NCBI RefSeq assembly: GCF_037975245.1
Contig: NC_092583.1
Span: forward strand, 18,128,764-18,192,763
Origin: Apostichopus japonicus
Taxonomy: Eukaryota; Echinodermata; Holothuroidea; Aspidochirotida; Stichopodidae
DNA: 64,000 bases
Reading direction: 5' to 3'
The notes beneath the pieces were generated by a model that saw only the letters and a program-made list of their open reading frames with translations, was not told the origin of the DNA and did not search any database. Positions 59,601-64,000 of the stretch are shown piece after piece. Each line of letters begins with the position of its first letter. Position 1 is the first letter of the stretch. A program made the position numbers and the translations under genes.

Positions 59601-62434
59601 GCAACATAGCAAATTTTTGGGAAATATGGGTCAAAAGTTAGCCAAGCTAGTTGACATCAATACCCCTGTTACCTACCACTCTGGCAGCTGATCATCACAG
59701 TTAAGAATGTGATTTTTCTCTGACCACCACCACTACCACAAGATTATATCACTCTGGCAGCTGATCATCACAGTTAAGAATGTGATTTTTCTCTGACCAC
59801 CACAACTACCACAAGATTATATCACTCTGGCAGCTGATCATCACAGTTAAGAATGTGATTTTTCTCTGACCACCACCACTACCACAAGATCAAATCTCCA
59901 GCTACATCTGCTTGGATCAATTGTGTGGAATGGATGAAGTGTAAATAAATTGTGAAGCTACTAACTGGCTTCTAAGGAGGATGTGGTACTTTGTAGTGCA
60001 ATGTGCACACAGACCACACTGAATGTGAAATCATGAAGATGAAGGGCTGATCAAGTTAGCTAGGCCAGACGGGGCGGACAATTGTTCAGACGGTGTATCT
60101 AATATGTTTGGACTACTTAGGCATATATGGTCGGATTGGACGTGTGCCACAATAGCGTATGGCAGGAAAATATGCTATGAAGGTTCTTACTCAAATGTGG
60201 ACAAGCACTTTGTTCATTCAAGCTTTACTTGGTAGTAAATGATTTTCAGAATTTCTACTTCTGTTGACCTCAAATAACATTTAAGCTCCACCACTTTCAA
60301 TAGGATTCTCGTATGCACCAATGGGAAGCTACATACCAATTATGAACTGCAACCAAGCTTCCCTTTTACATTATCATGTGTACAGTGTTTCAGACTTTAA
60401 CCTCTGTTGACCTCAAATGACATTTAACCTCTACCAATTTCAAAAGGGTACTTGTACTAAGCAAGGAGGGTCTCCATATTGACTATAAACTTCACTAAGA
60501 TGTACTTTTTGACTTATCATGTTTACAAGGTTTCCAGAAGTTGAGGTACATCGACCTCAAGTGACCTTTGACCTAAACCAATTTCAACAGAGTTCTTTTA
60601 CTCACTATGCAGGATCTTCATATTAAGTATGACATTCAACTAAGATAAACTTTTTGGTCTTTAGACCTTGAGGTATGTAGACCTCAAATGACCTTTGACT
60701 TTCATCAATTTCAATAGGGTTCTTATACTAACCAATGGGGATAATGTACTAATTATGAACTTCAACCAAGATGTTCCTTTGGATAATGATGTTTACAAGG
60801 TTTACAGACTTTGACCTGATGACCTCAAATGACCTTTGACTTTCATTAATTTCAATAGGGTTCTTATACTAACCAATGGGGATAATGTACTAATTATGAA
60901 CTTCAACCAAGATGTTCCTTTGGATAATGATTTTTACAAGGTTTCAGACTTTGACCTGATGACCTCAAATGACCTTTACCAATCTCAATAGGCTGAGTTC
61001 TTGCACTCACCAAGCAGATCTTCATACCAAGTTTAAAGTTCAACCAAGGTATGTTTTTGACTTATGTTAACAAGTAGGTGTCACAAACCCACACACCTCA
61101 TCACCATCACATAGATTCCTTTTGCCTCTAAGCATTGATCTAACTATATACACTTCACTAACAGAAAAGCAACAGTGAATCATTGTGAACACATGTCACC
61201 ATTGCCTTTGACAGCGAACATAAAAAAGCAACATTGTTCTTCTTTGAAAAGGACACAAATTATCTTTGCAGCAGTCACTGTAATTGCATACATGTTATAT
61301 GGCCTGCAACAAAGGACACAAAGTATCTTTGTAGCAGTCACTGATATTGCTTACATGTTGTATGGCCTGCATCAAAGGACACAAAGTATCTTTGTAGCAG
61401 TCACTGATATTGCATACATGTTATATGGCCTGCATCAAAGGACACAAAGTATCTTTGTAGCAGTCAATGATATTGCTTACATGCTGTATGGCCTGCATCA
61501 AAGGACACAAAGTATCAGTCACTGATATTGCTTACATGTTATATGGCCTGCATCAAAGGACACAAAATATCTCTGTAGCAGTCAATGATATTGCATACAT
61601 GTTATTTGGCCTACATCAAAGGACACAAAGTATCTCTGTAGCAGTCAATGATACTGCATACATGTTGTATGGCCTGCATCAAAGGACACAAAGTATCTTT
61701 GTAGCAGTCAATGATACTGCATACATGTTGTATGGCCTGCATCAAAGGACACAAAGTATCTTTGTAGCAGTCACTGATATTGCTTACATGTTATATGGCC
61801 TGCATCAAAGGACACGAAGTATCTTTGTAGCAGTCACTGATATTGCATACATGTTATATGGCCTGCATCAAAGGACACAAAGTATCTTTGTAGCAGTCAC
61901 TTATATTGCCTACATGTTATATGGCCTGCATCAAAGGACACAAAGTACTCTGTAGCAGTCACTGATATTGCTTACATGTTGTATGGCCTGCATCAAAGGA
62001 CACAAAGTATCTTTGTAGCAGTCACTGATATTGCATACATGTTGTATGGCCTGCATCAAAGGACACGAAGTATCTTTGTAGCAGTCACTGATACTGCATA
62101 CATGTTATATGGCCTGCAACAAAGGACACAAAGTATCTCTGTAGCAGTCACTGATATTGCTTACATGTTATATGGCCTGCATCAAAGGACATTAAGTATC
62201 TTTGTAGCAGTCACTTATATTGCCTACATGTTATATGGCCTGCATCAAAGGAGATAAAGTACTCTGTAGCAGTCACTGATATTGCTTACATGCTGTATGG
62301 CCTGCATCAAAGGCTGAAATAGATCTGTGTCATAATTTGACTTCTTTCCTTGCAAGATGGCCACCAGTCTTTCAAGTCCTAGTCCAGTATCTACATGCTT
62401 TAGAGGAAGATTTCTTAAAAGACCACTTGGCTCC
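35484..62434 (-). CDS. AARS2: Alanyl-tRNA synthetase, mitochondrial AARS2-like (15 exons, 5' end outside the window)
   Basis: This gene encodes the class II enzyme that charges tRNA-Ala with alanine and hydrolyses mischarged Ser/Gly-tRNA-Ala. The fifteen exons join as 145+146+109+151+128+151+173+114+138+251+163+201+84+108+150 nt. All junctions are in phase with GT donors and AG acceptors, giving 737 codons including TAA. Domains in order are motif 3 (TGLGLERL), helical tRNA-recognition region, editing domain with HTATH and CGGTH, and C-Ala domain. [27 protein letters not shown] and [13 protein letters not shown] resemble mitochondrial AARS2 more than cytosolic AARS1, from memory of the families. 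A mitochondrial location is inferred because the targeting peptide lies beyond the window. No stop or frameshift is seen, so the gene looks functional. The span includes introns; exons are listed separately. Confidence 0.93.
35740..36120. repeat. Imperfect tandem repeat, about 65-bp unit
   Basis: Five to six diverging copies of ttcacatgaaataaccttgt, accctatcataacaacag and tttcacactctcataatagg, in the last AARS2 intron. Divergence rises toward the right end. Confidence 0.9.
36351..36458 (-). CDS. AARS2: AARS2-like exon N
   Basis: This 36-codon exon has acceptor TTTGTGCAG and donor GTAATG after TCAAGG (phase 0). It contains [20 protein letters not shown], matching the C-Ala strand pair usually written as T-S-x-x-L-x-x, then a turn, then K-V-x-C-x-C. 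A foldback MITE sits upstream in the same intron. Confidence 0.88.
36842..37410. mobile_element. 569-bp foldback MITE in an AARS2 intron
   Basis: Termini AGGATTGGTTCAG and CTGAACCAATCCT are inverted. Internal blocks also mirror one another (gatgtcacatcctc and gaggatgtgacatc; atgaaagagcac and gtcctctttcat). It is flanked by TTAA on the left and TTGA on the right, suggesting a TTAA duplication with one substitution as in Kolobok- or piggyBac-type elements. No transposase is present. Confidence 0.75.
37411..38216. other. Intron sequence with diverged TGACCTTT repeats
   Basis: Two related blocks (near 37440-37475 and 37578-37615: gttgacttcaaatgacc, then cctccacagaaaacaatagg) belong to the dispersed family also seen at 44 kb, 55 kb and 60 kb. 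The rest is featureless. Confidence 0.5.
38217..38300 (-). CDS. AARS2: AARS2-like exon M
   Basis: This 28-codon exon has a polypyrimidine tract and TTTTTTCAG acceptor, and the donor is GTGAGT after CCAAGG (phase 0). It encodes [20 protein letters not shown] and then LPDGLEPR, a variable C-Ala segment. The splice signals are strong and the phase fits, although the sequence alone would not identify the family. Confidence 0.85.
38395..38522. repeat. Tandem and inverted repeat of a CCTGCAGG-type motif
   Basis: Six to seven occurrences of tacctgcaggtacatagctg and tacatgcaggt variants, in both orientations. Many contain PstI-like CTGCAG or ATGCAT palindromes, so the strand can fold on itself. It lies in an AARS2 intron next to exon M. 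Confidence 0.85.
38994..39194 (-). CDS. AARS2: AARS2-like exon L (coiled helical region of C-Ala)
   Basis: The acceptor is TTTATCAG and the donor is GTAATT after TTTAAG. The 67 codons begin [15 protein letters not shown] charged helix with [18 protein letters not shown] follows, matching the L-x-x-LKK-x-x-K coiled helix of AlaRS C-terminal domains. Sequence identity is low here, as usual in the family, but frame and splice phases agree on both sides. Confidence 0.9.
39235..40870. repeat. 75-bp tandem array in the AARS2 intron between exons K and L
   Basis: About 21-22 copies of gatattgatttacatgagtg, agagccatcatttctggtgg, tacttctcttagctaatcat, tgaacagtgcagtga. Most copies differ by one or two bases (tgtgatat, tgagatat, taagatat). 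The first copy, near exon L, is most diverged. Confidence 0.97.
40871..41092. other. Intron segment with G-run
   Basis: Between the 75-bp array and exon K; contains a G-run at 40913-40927 and nothing else notable. Confidence 0.5.
41093..41255 (-). CDS. AARS2: AARS2-like exon K (end of editing domain)
   Basis: The acceptor is TGTTTTAG and the donor is GTAAGA after AATCAA (phase 0). The first G completes Thr, and the next codon is the His of CGGTH. The 54 codons include [14 protein letters not shown], matching the conserved GIRRI-x-A-[VL]-TG segment. The exon leads into the helical linker before the C-Ala domain. Confidence 0.95.
41256..42424. other. Intron sequence with G-rich patches
   Basis: Contains a purine-rich block (41405-41475) with several GGGG runs and two long G-runs (41812-41826 and 42088-42099). 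No exons. Confidence 0.5.
42425..42940 (-). pseudogene. 3' end of a CR1/L2-like non-LTR retrotransposon (LINE)
   Basis: The minus-strand frame reads [13 protein letters not shown], then a TGA at 42811-42813 (probably CGA to TGA), then [16 protein letters not shown], and finally [12 protein letters not shown] and FKQTIRTHL before the stop at 42523. These match the extreme C-terminus of CR1/L2-group reverse transcriptases (LxRVQNxAARLI, FK-x-LHG, P-x-LWN-x-LP, FK-x-x-LKTHL). A short 3' UTR ends in (AAT)n near 42430. The element is 5'-truncated, as usual for LINEs, and inserted in the intron between exons J and K. Confidence 0.85.
42941..45008. repeat. Intron with diverged tandem repeats containing TGACCTTTGACC-like motifs
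   Basis: From about 44040 to 44890, five to six old copies of a 110-150-bp unit occur. Each has a ttgacctcaaatgacctttg-type segment, a caacaggttcttgcactca-type segment and a tcatgtttacaaggttt-type segment. One copy has the perfect TGACCTTTGACCT (44373-44385). An (AC)n run lies at about 44892-44907. 42941-44040 is featureless. Confidence 0.65.
45009..45259 (-). CDS. AARS2: AARS2-like exon J (editing-site cysteine)
   Basis: This is the longest exon. The acceptor is CCTCCTAG and the donor is GTGAGT after GGAAC (phase 2). The 83 codons include DPVYLVSIG, the conserved DPVRVVSIG strand, and end GSVEFCGG plus two bases of Thr. The Cys is the third metal-site ligand. The His of CGGTH is supplied by the next exon across the junction. 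Vertebrate AARS2 is described as degenerate here, whereas this gene keeps the canonical motif. Confidence 0.95.
45320..46950. repeat. 33/34-bp tandem array in the intron between exons I and J
   Basis: About 49 copies of tgtggtgaatgttgtcactt followed by ggacatctactta (33 bp) or ggacatctttaata (34 bp). The two forms alternate in runs such as 34-34-33 and 33-33-34. Changes include ttatctcttgg and cactcgg. Confidence 0.97.
47388..47775. repeat. 26-bp tandem array in the same intron
   Basis: About 15 copies of gtgctctgtattgaaattct followed by gtattt. Positions alternate gtgctc/gtactc/gtgcac and attct/attat. Because 78 bp make 26 codons without stops, an open frame of 145 codons appears on the minus strand by chance. 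Confidence 0.97.
48079..48216 (-). CDS. AARS2: AARS2-like exon I (editing-site HTATH motif)
   Basis: This 46-codon exon is too short for simple ORF filters and was found by translating the minus strand. The acceptor is GTTGTAG before GATCGG and the donor is GTGAGT after GCAAAG. It encodes [15 protein letters not shown], the zinc-binding HxxxH motif of the AlaRS editing site, followed by [13 protein letters not shown]. Both histidines are intact, so the proofreading pocket should be preserved. Confidence 0.95.
48217..48610. other. Intron between exons H and I
   Basis: Short unique intron, nothing notable. Confidence 0.5.
48611..48724 (-). CDS. AARS2: AARS2-like exon H
   Basis: The acceptor TGTCAG is chosen over a nearer AG because only it keeps phase 0 with the exon before. 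The donor is GTGAGA after GATCAG. The 38 codons contain [10 protein letters not shown], matching the GG-[YF]-[VI]-LH motif, and [10 protein letters not shown] before the editing core. Exon G lies 4.1 kb upstream, and a 3.5-kb 66/69-bp array fills that intron. Confidence 0.93.
49141..52660. repeat. 3.5-kb array of 66- and 69-bp units in the intron between exons G and H
   Basis: About 53 head-to-tail copies. The common 66-bp unit is gcacaataatgatggcctgg, attcatttcttaggctccaa, gatctattaccattgaccaa, tagact. A 69-bp form has caacaataataatcgcctgg and tatcaccactgaccaatagg. The two forms are arranged in higher-order blocks repeated near 49840, 50170 and 51440. Nearly every unit has AGATCT (a BglII site). 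Units are multiples of three with no stops in two frames, so long frames (up to 409 codons) open on both strands without being genes. Confidence 0.97.
52846..53018 (-). CDS. AARS2: AARS2-like exon G (beta-barrel)
   Basis: The acceptor is CTTGACAG and the donor is GTAGGT after GAAAAG (phase 0). The 57 codons contain [17 protein letters not shown], one of the strongest AlaRS signatures (LD-x-T-x-FYAEQGGQ). The T-N-Y form resembles mitochondrial AARS2. A 39-bp tandem array starts about 70 bp upstream in the intron. Confidence 0.95.
53088..53612. repeat. 39-bp tandem array in the intron between exons F and G
   Basis: Thirteen copies of catagtatcatgttataggt followed by tgccagcagtccatagcac, almost identical. 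39 bp equal 13 codons, which creates repetitive open frames on both strands. The minus-strand frame runs into exon G by chance. Confidence 0.97.
53673..53823 (-). CDS. AARS2: AARS2-like exon F (linker and start of beta-barrel)
   Basis: The acceptor is TATTCCAG and the donor is GTAGGT after AAATATG (phase 1). The 50 codons end [16 protein letters not shown], matching the conserved D-x-x-KY-N-Y segment that precedes the beta-barrel. The N-terminal half is poorly conserved linker. The minus-strand open frame continues in both directions only by chance. Confidence 0.93.
54076..54203 (-). CDS. AARS2: AARS2-like exon E
   Basis: The acceptor is CCTTAAG before GTGACC and the donor is GTATTT after CACAAG (phase 0). 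The 42 codons begin [18 protein letters not shown], the family's conserved LYDT-x-GFP-x-DLT motif at the end of the helical domain. The tail ERTRKRTHK is basic and variable, as expected just before the editing-domain linker. Confidence 0.94.
54204..55686. repeat. Intron with diverged TGACCTTTGACC-type repeats
   Basis: 55130-55560 holds three to four old copies of the dispersed unit, including the perfect TGACCTTTGACCT (55211-55223) and TGACCTTTGGC. 54204-55100 is featureless. Confidence 0.6.
55687..55837 (-). CDS. AARS2: AARS2-like exon D
   Basis: The acceptor is CTCTCTCAG and the donor is GTATAG after TTACCAG (phase 1). The 50 codons begin [10 protein letters not shown], the typical YPEL turn of AlaRS. 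They continue with [16 protein letters not shown], the conserved E-x-x-F-x-x-T-L-x-x-G helix. The exon belongs to the helical middle domain. Confidence 0.94.
55838..56345. other. Intron between exons C and D
   Basis: Unique intron sequence, no notable features. Confidence 0.5.
56346..56454 (-). CDS. AARS2: AARS2-like exon C (helical tRNA-recognition region)
   Basis: The acceptor is GATTAG and the donor is GTGAGA after TCTTTG (phase 0). The exon encodes 36 residues starting [14 protein letters not shown], the conserved Gly-Tyr-x-Leu-Arg-Arg-Ile-x-Arg-Arg helix of AlaRS that contacts the tRNA acceptor stem. It ends LVPVVVDSL, close to vertebrate mitochondrial AARS2. Confidence 0.95.
56455..58565. 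other. Intron between exons B and C, left part
   Basis: Unique AT-rich intron sequence. Open frames here lack splice or coding support. Confidence 0.45.
58566..58926 (-). mobile_element. 361-bp palindromic repeat element, copy 2
   Basis: Reverse-orientation copy of the element at 33334-33694, with matching boundaries (tgttcattca on the left and gttgattaaccccttatt on the right). It lies in the AARS2 intron between exons B and C. It contains the same palindrome core (taatgcactccgggtgttaa, gctccgccc). Two independent junctions with unrelated flanks define the ends of the element. Confidence 0.88.
59197..59342 (-). CDS. AARS2: AARS2-like exon B (helical tRNA-recognition region, first part)
   Basis: The acceptor is AACCAG before TATACTGG and the donor is GTACAG after AAAAGGGG (phase 2). 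The 48 codons include the family signature [19 protein letters not shown], which matches the conserved [VL]ADH-x-R segment of AlaRS. The HIR-x-LSV form favours the mitochondrial paralogue. The final GG joins the first G of the next exon to make the Gly of the RGY motif. Confidence 0.95.
59343..61174. repeat. Large intron with two diverged repeat blocks
   Basis: 59680-59890 holds three near-identical copies of a 73-bp unit (atcactctggcagctgatca, tcacagttaagaatgtgatt, tttctctgaccaccac). 60250-61080 holds about six copies of the dispersed DR1-type unit, one perfect (60562-60574). Two adjacent copies are nearly identical (about 145 bp apart, from 60680 and 60825), showing recent duplication. Confidence 0.75.
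61255..62289. repeat. 63-bp tandem array derived from the AARS2 exon A donor site
   Basis: About 16 copies of tattgcatacatgttatatg, gcctgcatcaaaggacacaa, agtatctttgtagcagtcac, tga. Read on the minus strand, each unit holds CCTTTGATGCAGGCCATA-xAx-CAT followed by GTAAGC, GTATGC or GTAGGC. That is the last 24 nt of exon A plus its splice donor. The array abuts exon A. One copy (about 61475-61505) matches the exon end exactly. The unit is 21 codons long and open on the plus strand by chance. Confidence 0.97.
62290..62434 (-). CDS. AARS2: AARS2-like exon A (class II motif 3)
   Basis: This is the first exon visible in the window. It starts in codon phase 2 after a TTTGTAACAG acceptor, with the first G completing an Arg codon, and ends CAGCAT before the donor GTAAGC. 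It encodes 48 residues, including [10 protein letters not shown], the class II motif 3 that binds ATP, and then [10 protein letters not shown], the conserved segment that follows. Its last 24 nt and its donor are the source of the 63-bp tandem array that lies directly downstream. The preceding exons with motifs 1 and 2 were not found up to position 64000. Confidence 0.95.
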
Positions 62435-64000
62435 CTGTTACAAACAAGAGGATGAAATAAATTCAAGGCATCAGGTCAGATGATCTTAGTCACAATGGCT
62501 TTGAAATAAAACAATAGTTTCTGTTCTTGGTCCACAAAATTACTATTCACTGTAAAGTAGTAATGGTTGACTATAAATTGGAATTTGCTGGCAGAAAGGA
62601 CTTCTTTGAGCATTTTGTTGCAACATTTTGCAACCAAATGGATGGTACTTGTTTGCCTGTTCAATCTGAGTAACAGAGTTAGTTTTAAAGGCTAATATTC
62701 TCCCAAGGAATGGGTCACTTCCATAGGAGATATTTGCTTCTATCTCTCAATGTAAGAATATTTTAAAAGCAACCTTTCTTATCATTTTGGTTAGGCTGTT
62801 AAATAGTTTGATTCCAGGTCAAGTTCATATGTCCTTGTATAAGTAGGTCTTTTTAGTTTAATTGGCCCAGTGAGTAGTTAAGGTGTGGCATGGATGAAGA
62901 TTGTAAGAAGGGATGGAAGGCAAAGTTCACCAGAGACTGAGTAGTTAAAGGATCGGGAGAAGTTTCTGACTCACTGGGGTATCCAGAGACTATAAATACC
63001 AGAAATGGGTGGACAATAACACCATTATTTTATCGGAGTTGATAAGACCTTTCAATTAACATTTTCATGTAATTGGTCATGGGAACTCTGAACGAATAAT
63101 TATAAGGTTAATGTACATTCAGCCTTGAGAAGCTATCAATTTCTTTATTAGATCTCTTTTCCCATAGTAGTTGAAATTATAGTAGTTGAAATTATAGTAG
63201 TTGAAATTAGTAGTTGAAATTAGTAGTTGAAATTAGTAGTTGAAATTATAGTAGTTGAAATTAGTAGTTGAAATTATAGTAGTTGAAATTATAGTAGTTG
63301 AAATTATAGTAGTTGAAATTAGTAGTTGAAATTAGTAGTTGAAATTATAGTAGTTGAAATTATAGTAGTTGAAATTAGTAGTTGAAATTATTCTGAAGGA
63401 AGACACATACTTTCACTTTTGTTGAACTGATGAACTTGTGTTTATAAGTTTTGGGAGCTGGAACTGTGGCAATGAAAACCCTTAATGAATGTTTCCCTCA
63501 GAGCTTATTTAACCCACAGAAGAGCAAGCTACCAAACTAGTGCCACAGGGATTCAGAGTACTCACGTACATATTTTCCGCCCGTTTTAGACAACTTGCAT
63601 CATTTCCCATATTAGCAGTTTTGTTTAGTATTTTTTTTTTGGTAAGAAGATTAAAACTATTTGTAAAAGTATTTTTCTGCCCTGTTGTAAATAAGTTTGC
63701 AAAAATGTTTTCCTTTGTATTATTCAATTATCTTTGTGTTAGAATGTTCATTGTTTTGTGATTATTTTGCCTGTCTGAATTGTCCTCATGTCTTACAATT
63801 AACTAGCCCTTTTCTCATTGTGTGGTGCCACTTGTAACATCTCTGAACCTTAGAAATAAAACTACCAGGTTGGTATCCTGATTTTATAAGGCATCCTATT
63901 TTATTACTGCCTAAATGGGAGTTATTTCACAAAATCTGTATGCACTACACCAAACTGTATATTTTAAGGAGACCCGAACAGGATCATTAAAACTGTCTCC
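62435..64000. other. Intron upstream of exon A, to the window end
   Basis: No upstream AARS2 exon was recognised. Apart from the minisatellite listed next, the sequence is unique and AT-rich. Confidence 0.45.
63165..63392. repeat. 12/15-bp minisatellite
   Basis: About 17 copies of agtagttgaaat with or without a trailing tat (12- and 15-bp forms), mixed in irregular order. Confidence 0.97.

Noticed and set aside
61175-62257. Plus-strand repetitive open frames (116, 162 and 93 codons)
   Set aside because: They are the 63-bp array read through. The unit derives from the opposite-strand exon end.
63509-63761. Candidate upstream AARS2 exon or small gene
   Set aside because: A donor-like GTACGTGAGT is present on the minus strand, but the translation does not match AlaRS motifs 1-2 or the linker.

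Overview
The window is animal nuclear DNA: AT-rich, intron-rich and packed with transposon remnants and tandem repeats. The one firmly identifiable gene is a split gene on the minus strand for an alanyl-tRNA synthetase, most like the mitochondrial enzyme AARS2. Its 3' fifteen coding exons (35484-62434) are all present. They join in frame at consensus splice sites into about 737 codons, from class II motif 3 to the stop. The 5' exons (motifs 1 and 2 and the N-terminus) lie beyond the right end. Frequent TAGGCCTA-type palindromes, a tRNA-derived SINE, a CR1/L2-like LINE tail, many hAT-type non-autonomous elements and repeats carrying TGACCTTTGACC suggest a marine invertebrate, perhaps an echinoderm. 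That taxonomic guess is an inference.

Layout, left to right. 1-8.4 kb: mostly non-coding, with one hAT-type MITE (1146-1527), a GC-rich hairpin cluster (7870-7955) and a possible plus-strand signal-peptide exon (7183-7298). 8.46-12.12 kb: a 3.7-kb satellite-like array of 87/118-bp units. 12.1-20 kb: largely featureless, with a second hAT MITE (13725-14092). 20-22.2 kb: a 2.1-kb terminal-inverted-repeat element with another element nested inside it. 23.6-24.0 kb: a tRNA-derived SINE. 25.3-25.8 kb: a CpG-richer, CCAAT-containing region with a probable first coding exon of an unidentified minus-strand gene. 29-34.3 kb: a foldback element, a G/C-rich minisatellite, related short-unit repeats, a third hAT element next to a possible decayed hAT transposase end, one copy of a 361-bp palindromic element, and AT microsatellites.

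35.5-62.4 kb is the AARS2-like gene. Exons 5' to 3' encode motif 3, the helical tRNA-recognition region, the editing domain (HTATH in one exon; CGGT at one exon end with the partner His opening the next) and the C-Ala domain. Five of its introns carry long tandem arrays, each with its own unit (63, 39, 66/69, 33/34 plus 26, and 75 bp), and others hold MITEs, a LINE end and diverged repeats with nuclear-receptor DR1-like motifs. The most striking observation is that the 63-bp array at 61.26-62.29 kb is built from the 3' end of the adjacent AARS2 exon plus its 5' splice site, so the intron carries many decoy donors. Long open frames inside the arrays are artefacts of unit lengths divisible by three.
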